64,000 bases of DNA. It comes from Nonomuraea aurantiaca. GTDB lineage: Bacteria > Actinomycetota > Actinomycetes > Streptosporangiales > Streptosporangiaceae. Both the position numbers and the translations under genes were made by a program. Location: contig NZ_JAIWNB010000034.1 of the NCBI RefSeq assembly GCF_020215705.1, forward strand, positions 39,800-103,799. Direction: 5' to 3'. Of the stretch, positions 23,461-30,423 are shown piece by piece. The notes beneath the pieces are model-generated. The model did not search any database. It saw only the letters and a program-made list of their open reading frames with translations, and was not told the origin of the DNA. Every line of letters begins with the position of its first letter. Positions within the stretch are counted from its first letter, which is position 1.

Positions 23461-24564
23461 CTCGTCGAGGTCGGGCGGCGGCAGCCGGTAGCTCACCGGG
23501 GTCTCGGAGAACCTGATCGGATGCCGCGTCGTCGGCATCGCGCGCTCGCCCTCCCCGGCGGCCACGACCGGGTCCAGCCCGAAGCGCTCGGCCATCGCGA
23601 AGCCCCCGTCGATCGTGTTGATCGGCCCGCTCGGCACCCCCGCCTCGACGAGGAGCTGGAACCACTCGACCGCGCCGCGCTTGGCCAGCCGCTCGACGAG
23701 GATGGGCCGCAGCTCCTCGCGGTGCGCCACCCGGTCGACGTTGCGCGCGAACCGCGGGTCGCGGGGGACGTCCGGGATGCCGAGGACCTCGCAGAGCCGG
23801 CGGAACGACCCGTCGTTGGGCGCGGCGATGATCAGGTCGTTGTCCGCGGTCGGCAGCGGCTCGTACGGGAACACGCTCGGATGCGCGTTGCCCATCCGGT
23901 ACGGCACGGTGCCGCCCGCCACGTACGCGGAGCTGTGGTTGACCAGCCCGGTGAGCGCCGACGACAGCAGGTTGACCTCGACCAGCTGCCCCTGCCCCGC
24001 GGCGTCGCGGTGCCGCAGCGCGGCCAGGATGCCGATGACGGCGTGGTTGCCCGCCATGACGTCGAAGACCGAGATCCCGGCCCGGTACGGCGGCCCGTCC
24101 GCGTCGCCGGTGAGACTCATCAGGCCGGAGATGGCCTGGACCATCAGGTCGTAGCCCGGCACGTCACGCCCGGCGCCCGACCCGAACCCGGTGATCGAGG
24201 CGTACACGACGCCCGGATTGGCGGCCCGCACGGAGGCGAAGTCGAGGCCGAACTTGGCCAGCCCGCCCGGCTTGAAGTTCTCGATCAGCACGTCGGCGCG
24301 ACGGGCCAGCTCCCTGGCCACCGCCGCGTCGGCCGGGTCGCGCAGGTCCAGCGCGATCGACCGTTTGCCGCGGTTGACGCCGAGATAGTACGTCGACACA
24401 CCCTCGCGCACCGGCGGCATCCACGTACGCGTGTCGTCCCCCTGCGGGCCCTCGACCTTGACCACGTCGGCGCCCATGTCCGCGAGCAGCATCGTGGCGT
24501 ACGGACCGGCCAGGATCCGGGAGAAGTCGGCCACCAGGACACCTGACAGCGGCCCATCACTCAT
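23425..24564 (-). CDS. CaiB/BaiF-type CoA-transferase
   Basis: This is a 379-residue class III CoA-transferase starting at ATG after GGAGGGTGAGTCG. Signatures: GVLVADFSRILAGPYATMLLADMGADVVKVEGPQGDDTR at the N-terminus, YLGVNRGKRSIALDLRDP, VLIENFKPGGLAKFGLD, and ISVFDVMAGNHAVIGILAAL. The catalytic Asp expected near residue 170 falls in the SVFDVMAGN region. It is first gene of the dioxygenase operon and should load a carboxylic acid intermediate with CoA for cleavage by the next gene's citryl-CoA-lyase-like product. The exact acid and CoA donor are unknown. Confidence 0.9.
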   Translation of the reverse strand: MSDGPLSGVLVADFSRILAGPYATMLLADMGADVVKVEGPQGDDTRTWMPPVREGVSTYYLGVNRGKRSIALDLRDPADAAVARELARRADVLIENFKPGGLAKFGLDFASVRAANPGVVYASITGFGSGAGRDVPGYDLMVQAISGLMSLTGDADGPPYRAGISVFDVMAGNHAVIGILAALRHRDAAGQGQLVEVNLLSSALTGLVNHSSAYVAGGTVPYRMGNAHPSVFPYEPLPTADNDLIIAAPNDGSFRRLCEVLGIPDVPRDPRFARNVDRVAHREELRPILVERLAKRGAVEWFQLLVEAGVPSGPINTIDGGFAMAERFGLDPVVAAGEGERAMPTTRHPIRFSETPVSYRLPPPDLDEHGEELRAWLTS

Positions 24565-24580
24565 CGACTCACCCTCCGTC

Positions 24581-24605
24581 GTCCGTTCCACGGACATTGG
24601 TCCGT
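24581..24605. promoter_or_regulatory. Triple half-site operator, probable IclR target
   Basis: GTCCGT-TCC-ACGGAC-ATTG-GTCCGT has three perfect 6-base half-sites in alternating orientation. It lies in the divergent region between the CoA-transferase operon and the amidohydrolase gene. Symmetry and position suggest binding by the IclR regulator encoded at 20556. Confidence 0.5.
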
Positions 24606-24631
24606 TGCACTCTAACCGGGAAACCCTCTGC

Positions 24632-24659
24632 TTGACATCCTCTCCGGCGCTTCTAGAGT
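24632..24659 (+). promoter_or_regulatory. Sigma-70-type promoter for the amidohydrolase gene
   Basis: TTGACA (24632-24637) and TAGAGT (24654-24659) are separated by 16 bases. They lie 62 bases upstream of the amidohydrolase ATG and downstream of the IclR-type operator. Confidence 0.55.
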
Positions 24660-24721
24660 TGCGCTGACCGTACAGCGGACACTCGTTCGCCAATGCGGCG
24701 CGAGGCGGTAAGGAGAGGGCG

Positions 24722-26158
24722 ATGGAGTCGATGGACGGACGGCCCGTGGTGCTGCGCGGCGGCACCGTGCTCCCGATGGACGAGGGGCGGCAGGTGCTCC
24801 CCCGCACGGACGTCCTCGTCGTCGGCGACCGGATCGCGGCCGTGGGGCCCGCACTCCAGGCGCCGGACGACGCCGTCGAGATCGACGCGAGCGACGGCAT
24901 CGTCATGCCCGGGATGATCGACACCCATCGGCACATGTGGCAGACCGCCATGCGCGGCTACGGCGCGGACTGGACCCTGACGCAGTACTTCGTCTGGTAC
25001 TACCTGGAGCACGGGAAGCTGTTCCGGCCCGAGGACGTGCACGCGGGCAACCTGCTGGCCGCGCTCGAAGCCGTCGACGCCGGCGTCACGACCGTCGTCG
25101 ACTGGTCGCACGGCCTCCAGACGGTCGACCACGCCGACGCGGCCGTGGACGCGCTCCAGTCGGCGCCCGGCCGGTACGTCCTCGCGTACGGCAACATCCA
25201 GCAGCCGCCCGCGGCGTGGACGGGTGCGCCGGAGTTCCGCGACTTCGTGCGGCGGCGGATCACCGGGGACGACCTGCTCGGCTTCCAGCTCGCCTTCGAC
25301 GTCCTCGGCGACCCCGCCTTCCCCGAGCGGCCGGCCTTCGAAGTCGCCCGCGAACTCGGCGTCCCGGTCACCACGCATGCCGGAGTGTGGGGCGCCACCG
25401 GCGACGACGGCATCCGGCTCATGCACGACCACGGCTTCATGACACCCGAGACCGTGTACGTGCACGCCGCGTCGCTGTCGGCCGACTCCTACCACCGCAT
25501 CGCCGCCACCGGCGGCTCCATCTCGGTCTCCACGGAGAGCGAGCAGAGCGCGGGCCAGGGCTACCCGCCCACCTGGGCCATCCGCGCCCACGGCATCCCG
25601 GTGTCCCTGTCGATGGACACCAGCGTCTGGTGGAGCGGCGACCTGTTCTCCGCCATGCGCGCCACCCTCGGCGCCGACCGCTCGCGCGAGCATCTGGAGG
25701 CGCACGCCAGGGGCGACACCGTCACGCACTGCAGCCTGCGCGCCGACCAGGTCGTGGAGTGGGCCACCCGCGGCGGCGCCCGCGCCCTCGGCCGCGACGA
25801 TCTCGGCGTCATCGCCGCCGGGAAGAAGGCCGACCTCGTGCTCATCAAGAACGAGGCTTCGCCGGTGTCGTTCCCGCTGCTCAACCCGTACGGGCACGTC
25901 GCGTTCCAGGCTCAGCGCGGGGACGTGCACACGGTCCTGGTCAACGGCCGGGTGGTGAAGCACGAGCACCGCCTGGTGGGCGTCGACCTCGCCGCGGCCC
26001 GCCGCGCCGCCGATCGGACGGTCGAGTATCTACGCTCGACGATGGGCGAGGAGGCGTGGCAGAAGGGGATGAACCCTGACATTCCCCAGACGACCATCCT
26101 CGACAATCCGTACACCTACACCGACTACCACAGCGCCTCGACCCATACCGCCGGGTGA
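24722..26158 (+). CDS. Amidohydrolase-superfamily enzyme
   Basis: This is a 478-residue metal-dependent hydrolase of the TrzN/AtzA/cytosine-deaminase subgroup, with an AAGGAGAGG ribosome site. The composite beta-sandwich at both ends flanks a TIM barrel. Metal-site motifs: MIDTHRHMWQT (HxH, about 66-72), THAGVWG near residue 220, VHAASLS near 247, and SMDTSVWW near 300. GKKADLVLIKN marks the C-terminal strand. It probably deaminates or hydrolyses a heterocycle or guanidine-like group. Divergent from the dioxygenase operon with a shared regulatory region, so it may act on an upstream substrate of that pathway. Confidence 0.85.
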   Translation: MESMDGRPVVLRGGTVLPMDEGRQVLPRTDVLVVGDRIAAVGPALQAPDDAVEIDASDGIVMPGMIDTHRHMWQTAMRGYGADWTLTQYFVWYYLEHGKLFRPEDVHAGNLLAALEAVDAGVTTVVDWSHGLQTVDHADAAVDALQSAPGRYVLAYGNIQQPPAAWTGAPEFRDFVRRRITGDDLLGFQLAFDVLGDPAFPERPAFEVARELGVPVTTHAGVWGATGDDGIRLMHDHGFMTPETVYVHAASLSADSYHRIAATGGSISVSTESEQSAGQGYPPTWAIRAHGIPVSLSMDTSVWWSGDLFSAMRATLGADRSREHLEAHARGDTVTHCSLRADQVVEWATRGGARALGRDDLGVIAAGKKADLVLIKNEASPVSFPLLNPYGHVAFQAQRGDVHTVLVNGRVVKHEHRLVGVDLAAARRAADRTVEYLRSTMGEEAWQKGMNPDIPQTTILDNPYTYTDYHSASTHTAG

Positions 26159-26252
26159 TGAATACTTATCGCGCTATTCATTCTGGAATCGGTTCACCGG
26201 ATTTACTGTCCGGCCGGAACAGATGTGTCCCCCGGCTGCCTTTCAACGGCTA

Positions 26253-26280
26253 TTGACGTGCGGAATGACCTGACTATCGT
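26253..26280 (+). promoter_or_regulatory. Promoter of the RiPP operon
   Basis: TTGACG and TATCGT are spaced by 16 bases, ending 84 bases before the precursor-peptide start. The surrounding region is less GC-rich than the coding DNA. No operator is evident. The only candidate for driving the seven-kilobase operon. Confidence 0.5.
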
Positions 26281-26364
26281 TGAACAGGTTAAGAAGGGTG
26301 CGGTCCATGCGCTGACTGCCGCCGGGACCGCGAGACTGCCGGCAGATTCCCACGAGGAGGCACC

Positions 26365-26523
26365 GTGGTCGCGGTGAAACCCGAAAAGCTCATCGACGAC
26401 GAATTCACCGAGCTGGACCAGCTTGAGGTGATCGAATCCAGCGAGCTCAAGCTCAGCGGGTCGTACCACTCCTACACCTACAAGGCGGCGGAGGACACCG
26501 GCGACCTACCTGCCAGGGGCTGA
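26365..26523 (+). CDS. RiPP precursor peptide, Cys-free, Tyr-rich core
   Basis: This is a 52-codon gene with a strong GAGGAGG site and GTG start, 20 bases upstream of the first radical SAM gene. The leader (about 1-30) is acidic and amphipathic: DEFTELDQLEVIESSELKL, a layout seen in leaders bound by RiPP recognition modules. The probable core (about 31-52) is SGSYHSYTYKAAEDTGDLPA followed by Arg-Gly. Features: no Cys, three Tyr alternating with His/Ser/Thr, two Asp, and no clear protease motif. Because the downstream enzymes are peptide modifiers, this is the obvious substrate. An internal GTG (26374) is a possible alternative start. I recognise no known product. Confidence 0.8.
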   Translation: MVAVKPEKLIDDEFTELDQLEVIESSELKLSGSYHSYTYKAAEDTGDLPARG

Positions 26524-26543
26524 CGAGACTGTCGGCCGGTCCG

Positions 26544-28622
26544 GTGGAATCGCGCGACGCCGACGTTCTGCTCCTGTTTCCGCCGCAGACCGAGGCCAGG
26601 TTCTTTCCCTATTTGAGCCTGCCTTATCTCACCGGTCATCTACGGCGGCACGGGCGGCGGGTCCACCAGGCCGATCTGAACATCGCCCTCTTGCACGACC
26701 TGCTGGGGCATCCGGAGCTGCTGGGCGACGTGGTGCGCGAGCAGCCGGACGACGGGGCGGGCACCTGGTACCGAGGGGCGATGGCCGACGTCGTGGCCCG
26801 ATACGTCGCCGAGCTCCGTGCGCATGTCCTGCGAAAGGAGCCGGCCGGAGAGCTGGGCCCCGCTCGTGCGGTCAGGCTCGCCCATCACGCGATCGAGCTG
26901 CTGGTGCGCGACACCTTCCTGGTCCGGGCCTGGCGGGATCTGGCCCAGCTCGACGACGCGGTGCGGCGGTCCGCCCGGTTGCCGCCCGCCGCGTCGGGGA
27001 TACCGCTTGAGCGGCTGCACCTCATGGTCGAAGCGCTGCTGGTCCGGCACCGGCCGCGGGTGGTCGGCCTGTCCGTGGCGTTCTTCAGTCAGCTCGCCCC
27101 CGCGCTGCTCATCGCCGCCTGGATCAGGCGGCTGCGGCCGGACGCCAAGATCTGCCTCGGTGGCCAGCAGGTGATGCTCCGGCATGAGGAGCTGGCGCGG
27201 CTGCCCGGCGTACGGGCCACGGTGGACGCGCTGTGCTGGACCGCCGGCGAGCAGCCGCTCGAACGCTGGCTGGACGCGCTGGACGGGAACGCCCCGGCGG
27301 ACGCGGTCCCCGGCATGATCTGGCTGCCGCACGCCACGCCCGCCCACCGCGCCACGCCCGCCCACCGCGCCACGCCCACCCAGCGCTCCGAGCCCGTCCA
27401 GCGCTCCGCACAGCCGGTCACGCTGCGCTTCCACGATCTCGGGCCACCCGACTTCGCCGGGCTGCCGGTCCGGTCCTACCTCAACGAGACCATGGAGGTC
27501 GCGATCATCTCGTGCGTCGGCTGCTACTGGGGGCGGTGCGCGTTCTGCTCGTACGGCAACCGGTCCCTGGCGCCGGGCGCCTACCAGCAGGGCACGGTGC
27601 GCCAGATCGCCGACGCCGTCGAGACCGTGGTCCGCGACACGGGCGCGGCCTTCGTGTCGATCTCCGATGAGAACACCAACCTGCGGCTGATCGTGAAGGC
27701 GATGCGCGAGGTGCGCGAGCGCGGCGTCAACGTGGGGTTCGGCGTGCGCAGCAGGCTGGACGCCACGCTGGCCGACCCGGAGTTCTGCCGGAGCCTCGCC
27801 GAGGTGGGGTGCGAGCTGATGTCGGTCGGCTACGAGGGAACCTCCCAGCGGCTGCTCGACCTGATGGACCGGGGCGTGCGGGCGGCCGACTACCAGCGGA
27901 TCGTCGAGAACGTCGCGGCGGCGGGCATCGTCCTGCGGTTCTCGGTGATGGGGTACGTCTTCGACGAGACGCCCGCCGAGTTCGAGGAGTCCCTGCGCTT
28001 CCTCGCGGCGAACCAGGAGCGCATCGGCATCGACGCGCTGGAGCTCATGGTGTCCGAGCCCGGCAGCAGGCTGGCGCGGGACCCGGACGGCTTCGGCCTA
28101 TCGCTGGACACCTCGGGCGCGCTCGCCGGCAATCCGGAGCTGAGCTACCTTTCCGGGCGGGTCGGCCATCCCCTGACGGTCCCCGGCGGCCCCACTCGGG
28201 CGGAGGCACTCGACCGCCTGGTCCGCGTCTTTCACACGGTCAAGCCGGGCAAGGTGAGCGCGATCCTACCGCGCCGCCCCGGCGCCGGGCCCCGAGCGAC
28301 CGTCGCGGCCGTCAGGCCTTATCCATGGGTACGGCCGGTGCCGGCGGGCGTCGACGCGGCCGGGTTGGCGGGGGCGAAGGGCGAAGCGGAGGCGTACGGC
28401 CGGATTCTGGTGGCCGATCTGGTCTGGGAGCGGTTCTACGCGCTGCCGCGGAGAGACGTCGAGCAGCGCGCCGACGGCGTGCTCGTGGCGCGCACCCCCC
28501 AGGGACGGCGGTTGCTGGCCCGCCTGGTCGAGGCGACCGCAGGCACAGAACAGACGGATGAGGAGTATCGCGAGGCGCCGCCGGTGGTCGCGGGCGGCGA
28601 GCCCGTCAGGAGGCCGACATGA
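26544..28622 (+). CDS. B12-binding radical SAM peptide-modifying enzyme (first)
   Basis: This is a 692-residue protein with GTG start. The N-terminal cobalamin-binding Rossmann region (1-250) opens DVLLLFPPQTEARFFPYLSLPYLTGHL and includes VVGLSVAFFSQLAPALLIAAWI and ICLGGQQ. Residues about 260-290 form a low-complexity TPAHRATPAHRATPTQRSEP linker from a tandem repeat. The radical SAM domain (about 310-520) has Cys324, 327, 332 and 335 in CVGCYWGRCAFC, giving CX7CX2C if the first, third and fourth bind the cluster, then SISDENTNL and VGYEGTSQRLLDLMDRG. The C-terminal domain ends at about 690. Probable role: C-methylation or another radical modification of the peptide. The stop overlaps the next start (ATGA). 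Confidence 0.85.
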   Translation: MESRDADVLLLFPPQTEARFFPYLSLPYLTGHLRRHGRRVHQADLNIALLHDLLGHPELLGDVVREQPDDGAGTWYRGAMADVVARYVAELRAHVLRKEPAGELGPARAVRLAHHAIELLVRDTFLVRAWRDLAQLDDAVRRSARLPPAASGIPLERLHLMVEALLVRHRPRVVGLSVAFFSQLAPALLIAAWIRRLRPDAKICLGGQQVMLRHEELARLPGVRATVDALCWTAGEQPLERWLDALDGNAPADAVPGMIWLPHATPAHRATPAHRATPTQRSEPVQRSAQPVTLRFHDLGPPDFAGLPVRSYLNETMEVAIISCVGCYWGRCAFCSYGNRSLAPGAYQQGTVRQIADAVETVVRDTGAAFVSISDENTNLRLIVKAMREVRERGVNVGFGVRSRLDATLADPEFCRSLAEVGCELMSVGYEGTSQRLLDLMDRGVRAADYQRIVENVAAAGIVLRFSVMGYVFDETPAEFEESLRFLAANQERIGIDALELMVSEPGSRLARDPDGFGLSLDTSGALAGNPELSYLSGRVGHPLTVPGGPTRAEALDRLVRVFHTVKPGKVSAILPRRPGAGPRATVAAVRPYPWVRPVPAGVDAAGLAGAKGEAEAYGRILVADLVWERFYALPRRDVEQRADGVLVARTPQGRRLLARLVEATAGTEQTDEEYREAPPVVAGGEPVRRPT

Positions 28623-29617
28623 CGACCGACATCACGACCGGGACCATCCGGGCCGGCGAGGCCGGCCCAGCCAGGCTGGGGTTCGGTCTCCTCATGGACA
28701 TGCCGTGGGGTGGCGGGTCGCTCGGTCGGCGGGGCGTCGGGTTCGTGGAGACGGACGACGGCGGGGACATCACGCCACGGGTGCGCGCCTTCGCCGAGCG
28801 CCATGGCGACGACTTCGCGTACGCCGCCTTCGCCTACCAGCCCCGCTCACGGGCGACCCCGCGAGCAGCCGACTACGTCCGCGCCTACGACCGCTTCTTC
28901 CAGGCGCTGCCCGCCGGACTCGGCCGGGCCTTCCATCAGACCGAGTTCAACATGGGCACGCCCGAACGCTACGACCGGCGACCCGCGGCCGAGTTCACCA
29001 ACGAGCTCGCGGCTCGCTACGGGTTCCGCTGGGTGGTCGAGGACCTCGGCATCTGGAACCTCCGCGGCTATCCACTGCCGTACCCGCTGCCGCCGCCGCT
29101 GACCGAGCCGGGCCTGGAGATCGCCACGCGGAACGTGGCCGAGACGGCCCGCCTCCTGGAGCTGCCGCTGCACGTCGAGTTTCCCGGGTTCACCGAAGGC
29201 GGATCGTTCGTTCTCGGGCACCTCGACGCTTTCGCGTACTTCGCGCGGCTGGCCGACGACGCCGACGTACACGTCACGCTGGACGTGGGCCATCTGCTCA
29301 GCTACCAGTGGCTGCGCGGGCGGACCGGCCGCCATATGGTCGACGACATCGAGGCGCTGCCGCTCGAACGCTGCCGTGAGCTGCATCTGTCCGGCTGCCA
29401 GATCGTGAAGGGCAAGTTCCGCGACCTGCATCACGGGGTGCTGCTGGACGAGCAGCTCGAACTCACCGACTACCTGCTGCCACGCTGCCCCAACCTGCTC
29501 GGTGTGACCTACGAGGACCCGATGTTCCGCGACGACGGCCGGCTGGTCGAGAAGTCGCGGCGGAACTACGGCCGCCTGAAGGCGCTGGTGGGCGCGTGGC
29601 GGGATGGGGCGGCGTGA
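28619..29617 (+). CDS. DUF692/MNIO-like TIM-barrel iron oxidase
   Basis: This is a 332-residue protein whose ordered ligands match multinuclear non-heme iron oxidases such as MbnB: FHQTEF (His106), VVEDLG (Glu141), HVEFPG (Glu187), LDVGHLLS (Asp222, His225), ELHLSGC (His256), DLHHG (Asp269, His271) and VTYEDP (Glu299). Spacing fits one TIM barrel. It differs from typical members in several places, for example no early GLRxxH motif and VED/DVGH in place of the more usual EN/DxNN. Known relatives modify Cys or C-terminal Asp of precursor peptides; here the precursor has no Cys, so Asp or Tyr chemistry is more likely. Overlaps both neighbours by 1-4 bases. Confidence 0.75.
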   Translation: MTTDITTGTIRAGEAGPARLGFGLLMDMPWGGGSLGRRGVGFVETDDGGDITPRVRAFAERHGDDFAYAAFAYQPRSRATPRAADYVRAYDRFFQALPAGLGRAFHQTEFNMGTPERYDRRPAAEFTNELAARYGFRWVVEDLGIWNLRGYPLPYPLPPPLTEPGLEIATRNVAETARLLELPLHVEFPGFTEGGSFVLGHLDAFAYFARLADDADVHVTLDVGHLLSYQWLRGRTGRHMVDDIEALPLERCRELHLSGCQIVKGKFRDLHHGVLLDEQLELTDYLLPRCPNLLGVTYEDPMFRDDGRLVEKSRRNYGRLKALVGAWRDGAA

Positions 29618-30384
29618 TGAGCGCCCCGGTCGCGCGGTCCCTCGACGGCGAGCAGCTCGCCGACCTGATCATGCGGCTGCTGCTCGACGGCCGGCTTCGG
29701 GAGCGCCTCGCCACCGACGGCGCCGCGGCCGTGGCGGCGGGCGCCGGCGAGCTGGAATGCCTGGAGACCATCGACCTCGACGAGCTCGACGCCGCCGCCC
29801 GCCGGTTCCGTTCGACCATCTGGCGGCTCGGCGCGGGAGGCAGCCTGGCGTCGGCGTTCCCGCGCAGTGTGTCCGTGTTCGCGGCGGCCGGCGTCGGCGA
29901 TGCGGAGTTGCTCGACGGCTTCCTCGGGTCGCCGCGTTTCAGCAGGTTCCGGTTGATTCCGTACTCGGGGCCTGGGGTGTCGGTGGAGGAGGCGTTCGCC
30001 GCGTTCCTGCTCGATCTGGCGGAGGCGCGGCTCTCCGACGCCGTGATCCTGCGGGAAACCGTGGGCCACGAGCTGATGATCGCCCTGTTCGCGGCGCTGT
30101 CGTGCGAGCAGCCGCTGTCGTTCGTCATCGAGAGCGAGGGGATCGTCGAGACCGGCCGCGGTCACGCCGCCCTGCGCCGGTACGCGCCGGCCTCCCTCGC
30201 TTCCTGGGGCGAGGCCACTGGGGACGGCGATCAGGCGGGCGACGTGCCGTACGCGTACTTCGCCACGCCCGCCGGGGTCTCTCGCGGCGTGGTCTCCGAG
30301 CGCGTGGCCGCGGCGTTCGCGGCCACCCCGACGGCCGAGAGCGACGCGGCACGTCGCGCGCTGTCCCGGCGCGGCCTGTGGTGA
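29617..30384 (+). CDS. Probable MNIO partner / peptide-binding protein
   Basis: This is a 255-residue protein; the ATG overlaps the MNIO stop in TGATG, implying stoichiometric co-production. The N-terminus (about 5-65) is helical with LADLIMRLLLDGRLRERLATDG and LETIDLDELDAAARRFRSTIWRLG. This resembles the opening of partner proteins that pair with DUF692 oxidases in other RiPP clusters and bind the leader. The remainder has no motif I can name and no metal cluster beyond one Cys. The partner role is inferred from gene order and N-terminal pattern. Confidence 0.6.
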   Translation: MSAPVARSLDGEQLADLIMRLLLDGRLRERLATDGAAAVAAGAGELECLETIDLDELDAAARRFRSTIWRLGAGGSLASAFPRSVSVFAAAGVGDAELLDGFLGSPRFSRFRLIPYSGPGVSVEEAFAAFLLDLAEARLSDAVILRETVGHELMIALFAALSCEQPLSFVIESEGIVETGRGHAALRRYAPASLASWGEATGDGDQAGDVPYAYFATPAGVSRGVVSERVAAAFAATPTAESDAARRALSRRGLW

Positions 30385-30423
30385 CCCGGTAAGACGTACG
30401 ACCTGGAGATGAGGGACAAACCC

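Noticed and set aside
22549..24546. A 665-codon plus-strand frame.
   Set aside because: Antisense to the well-supported citryl-CoA-lyase-like and CoA-transferase genes; typical high-GC shadow.
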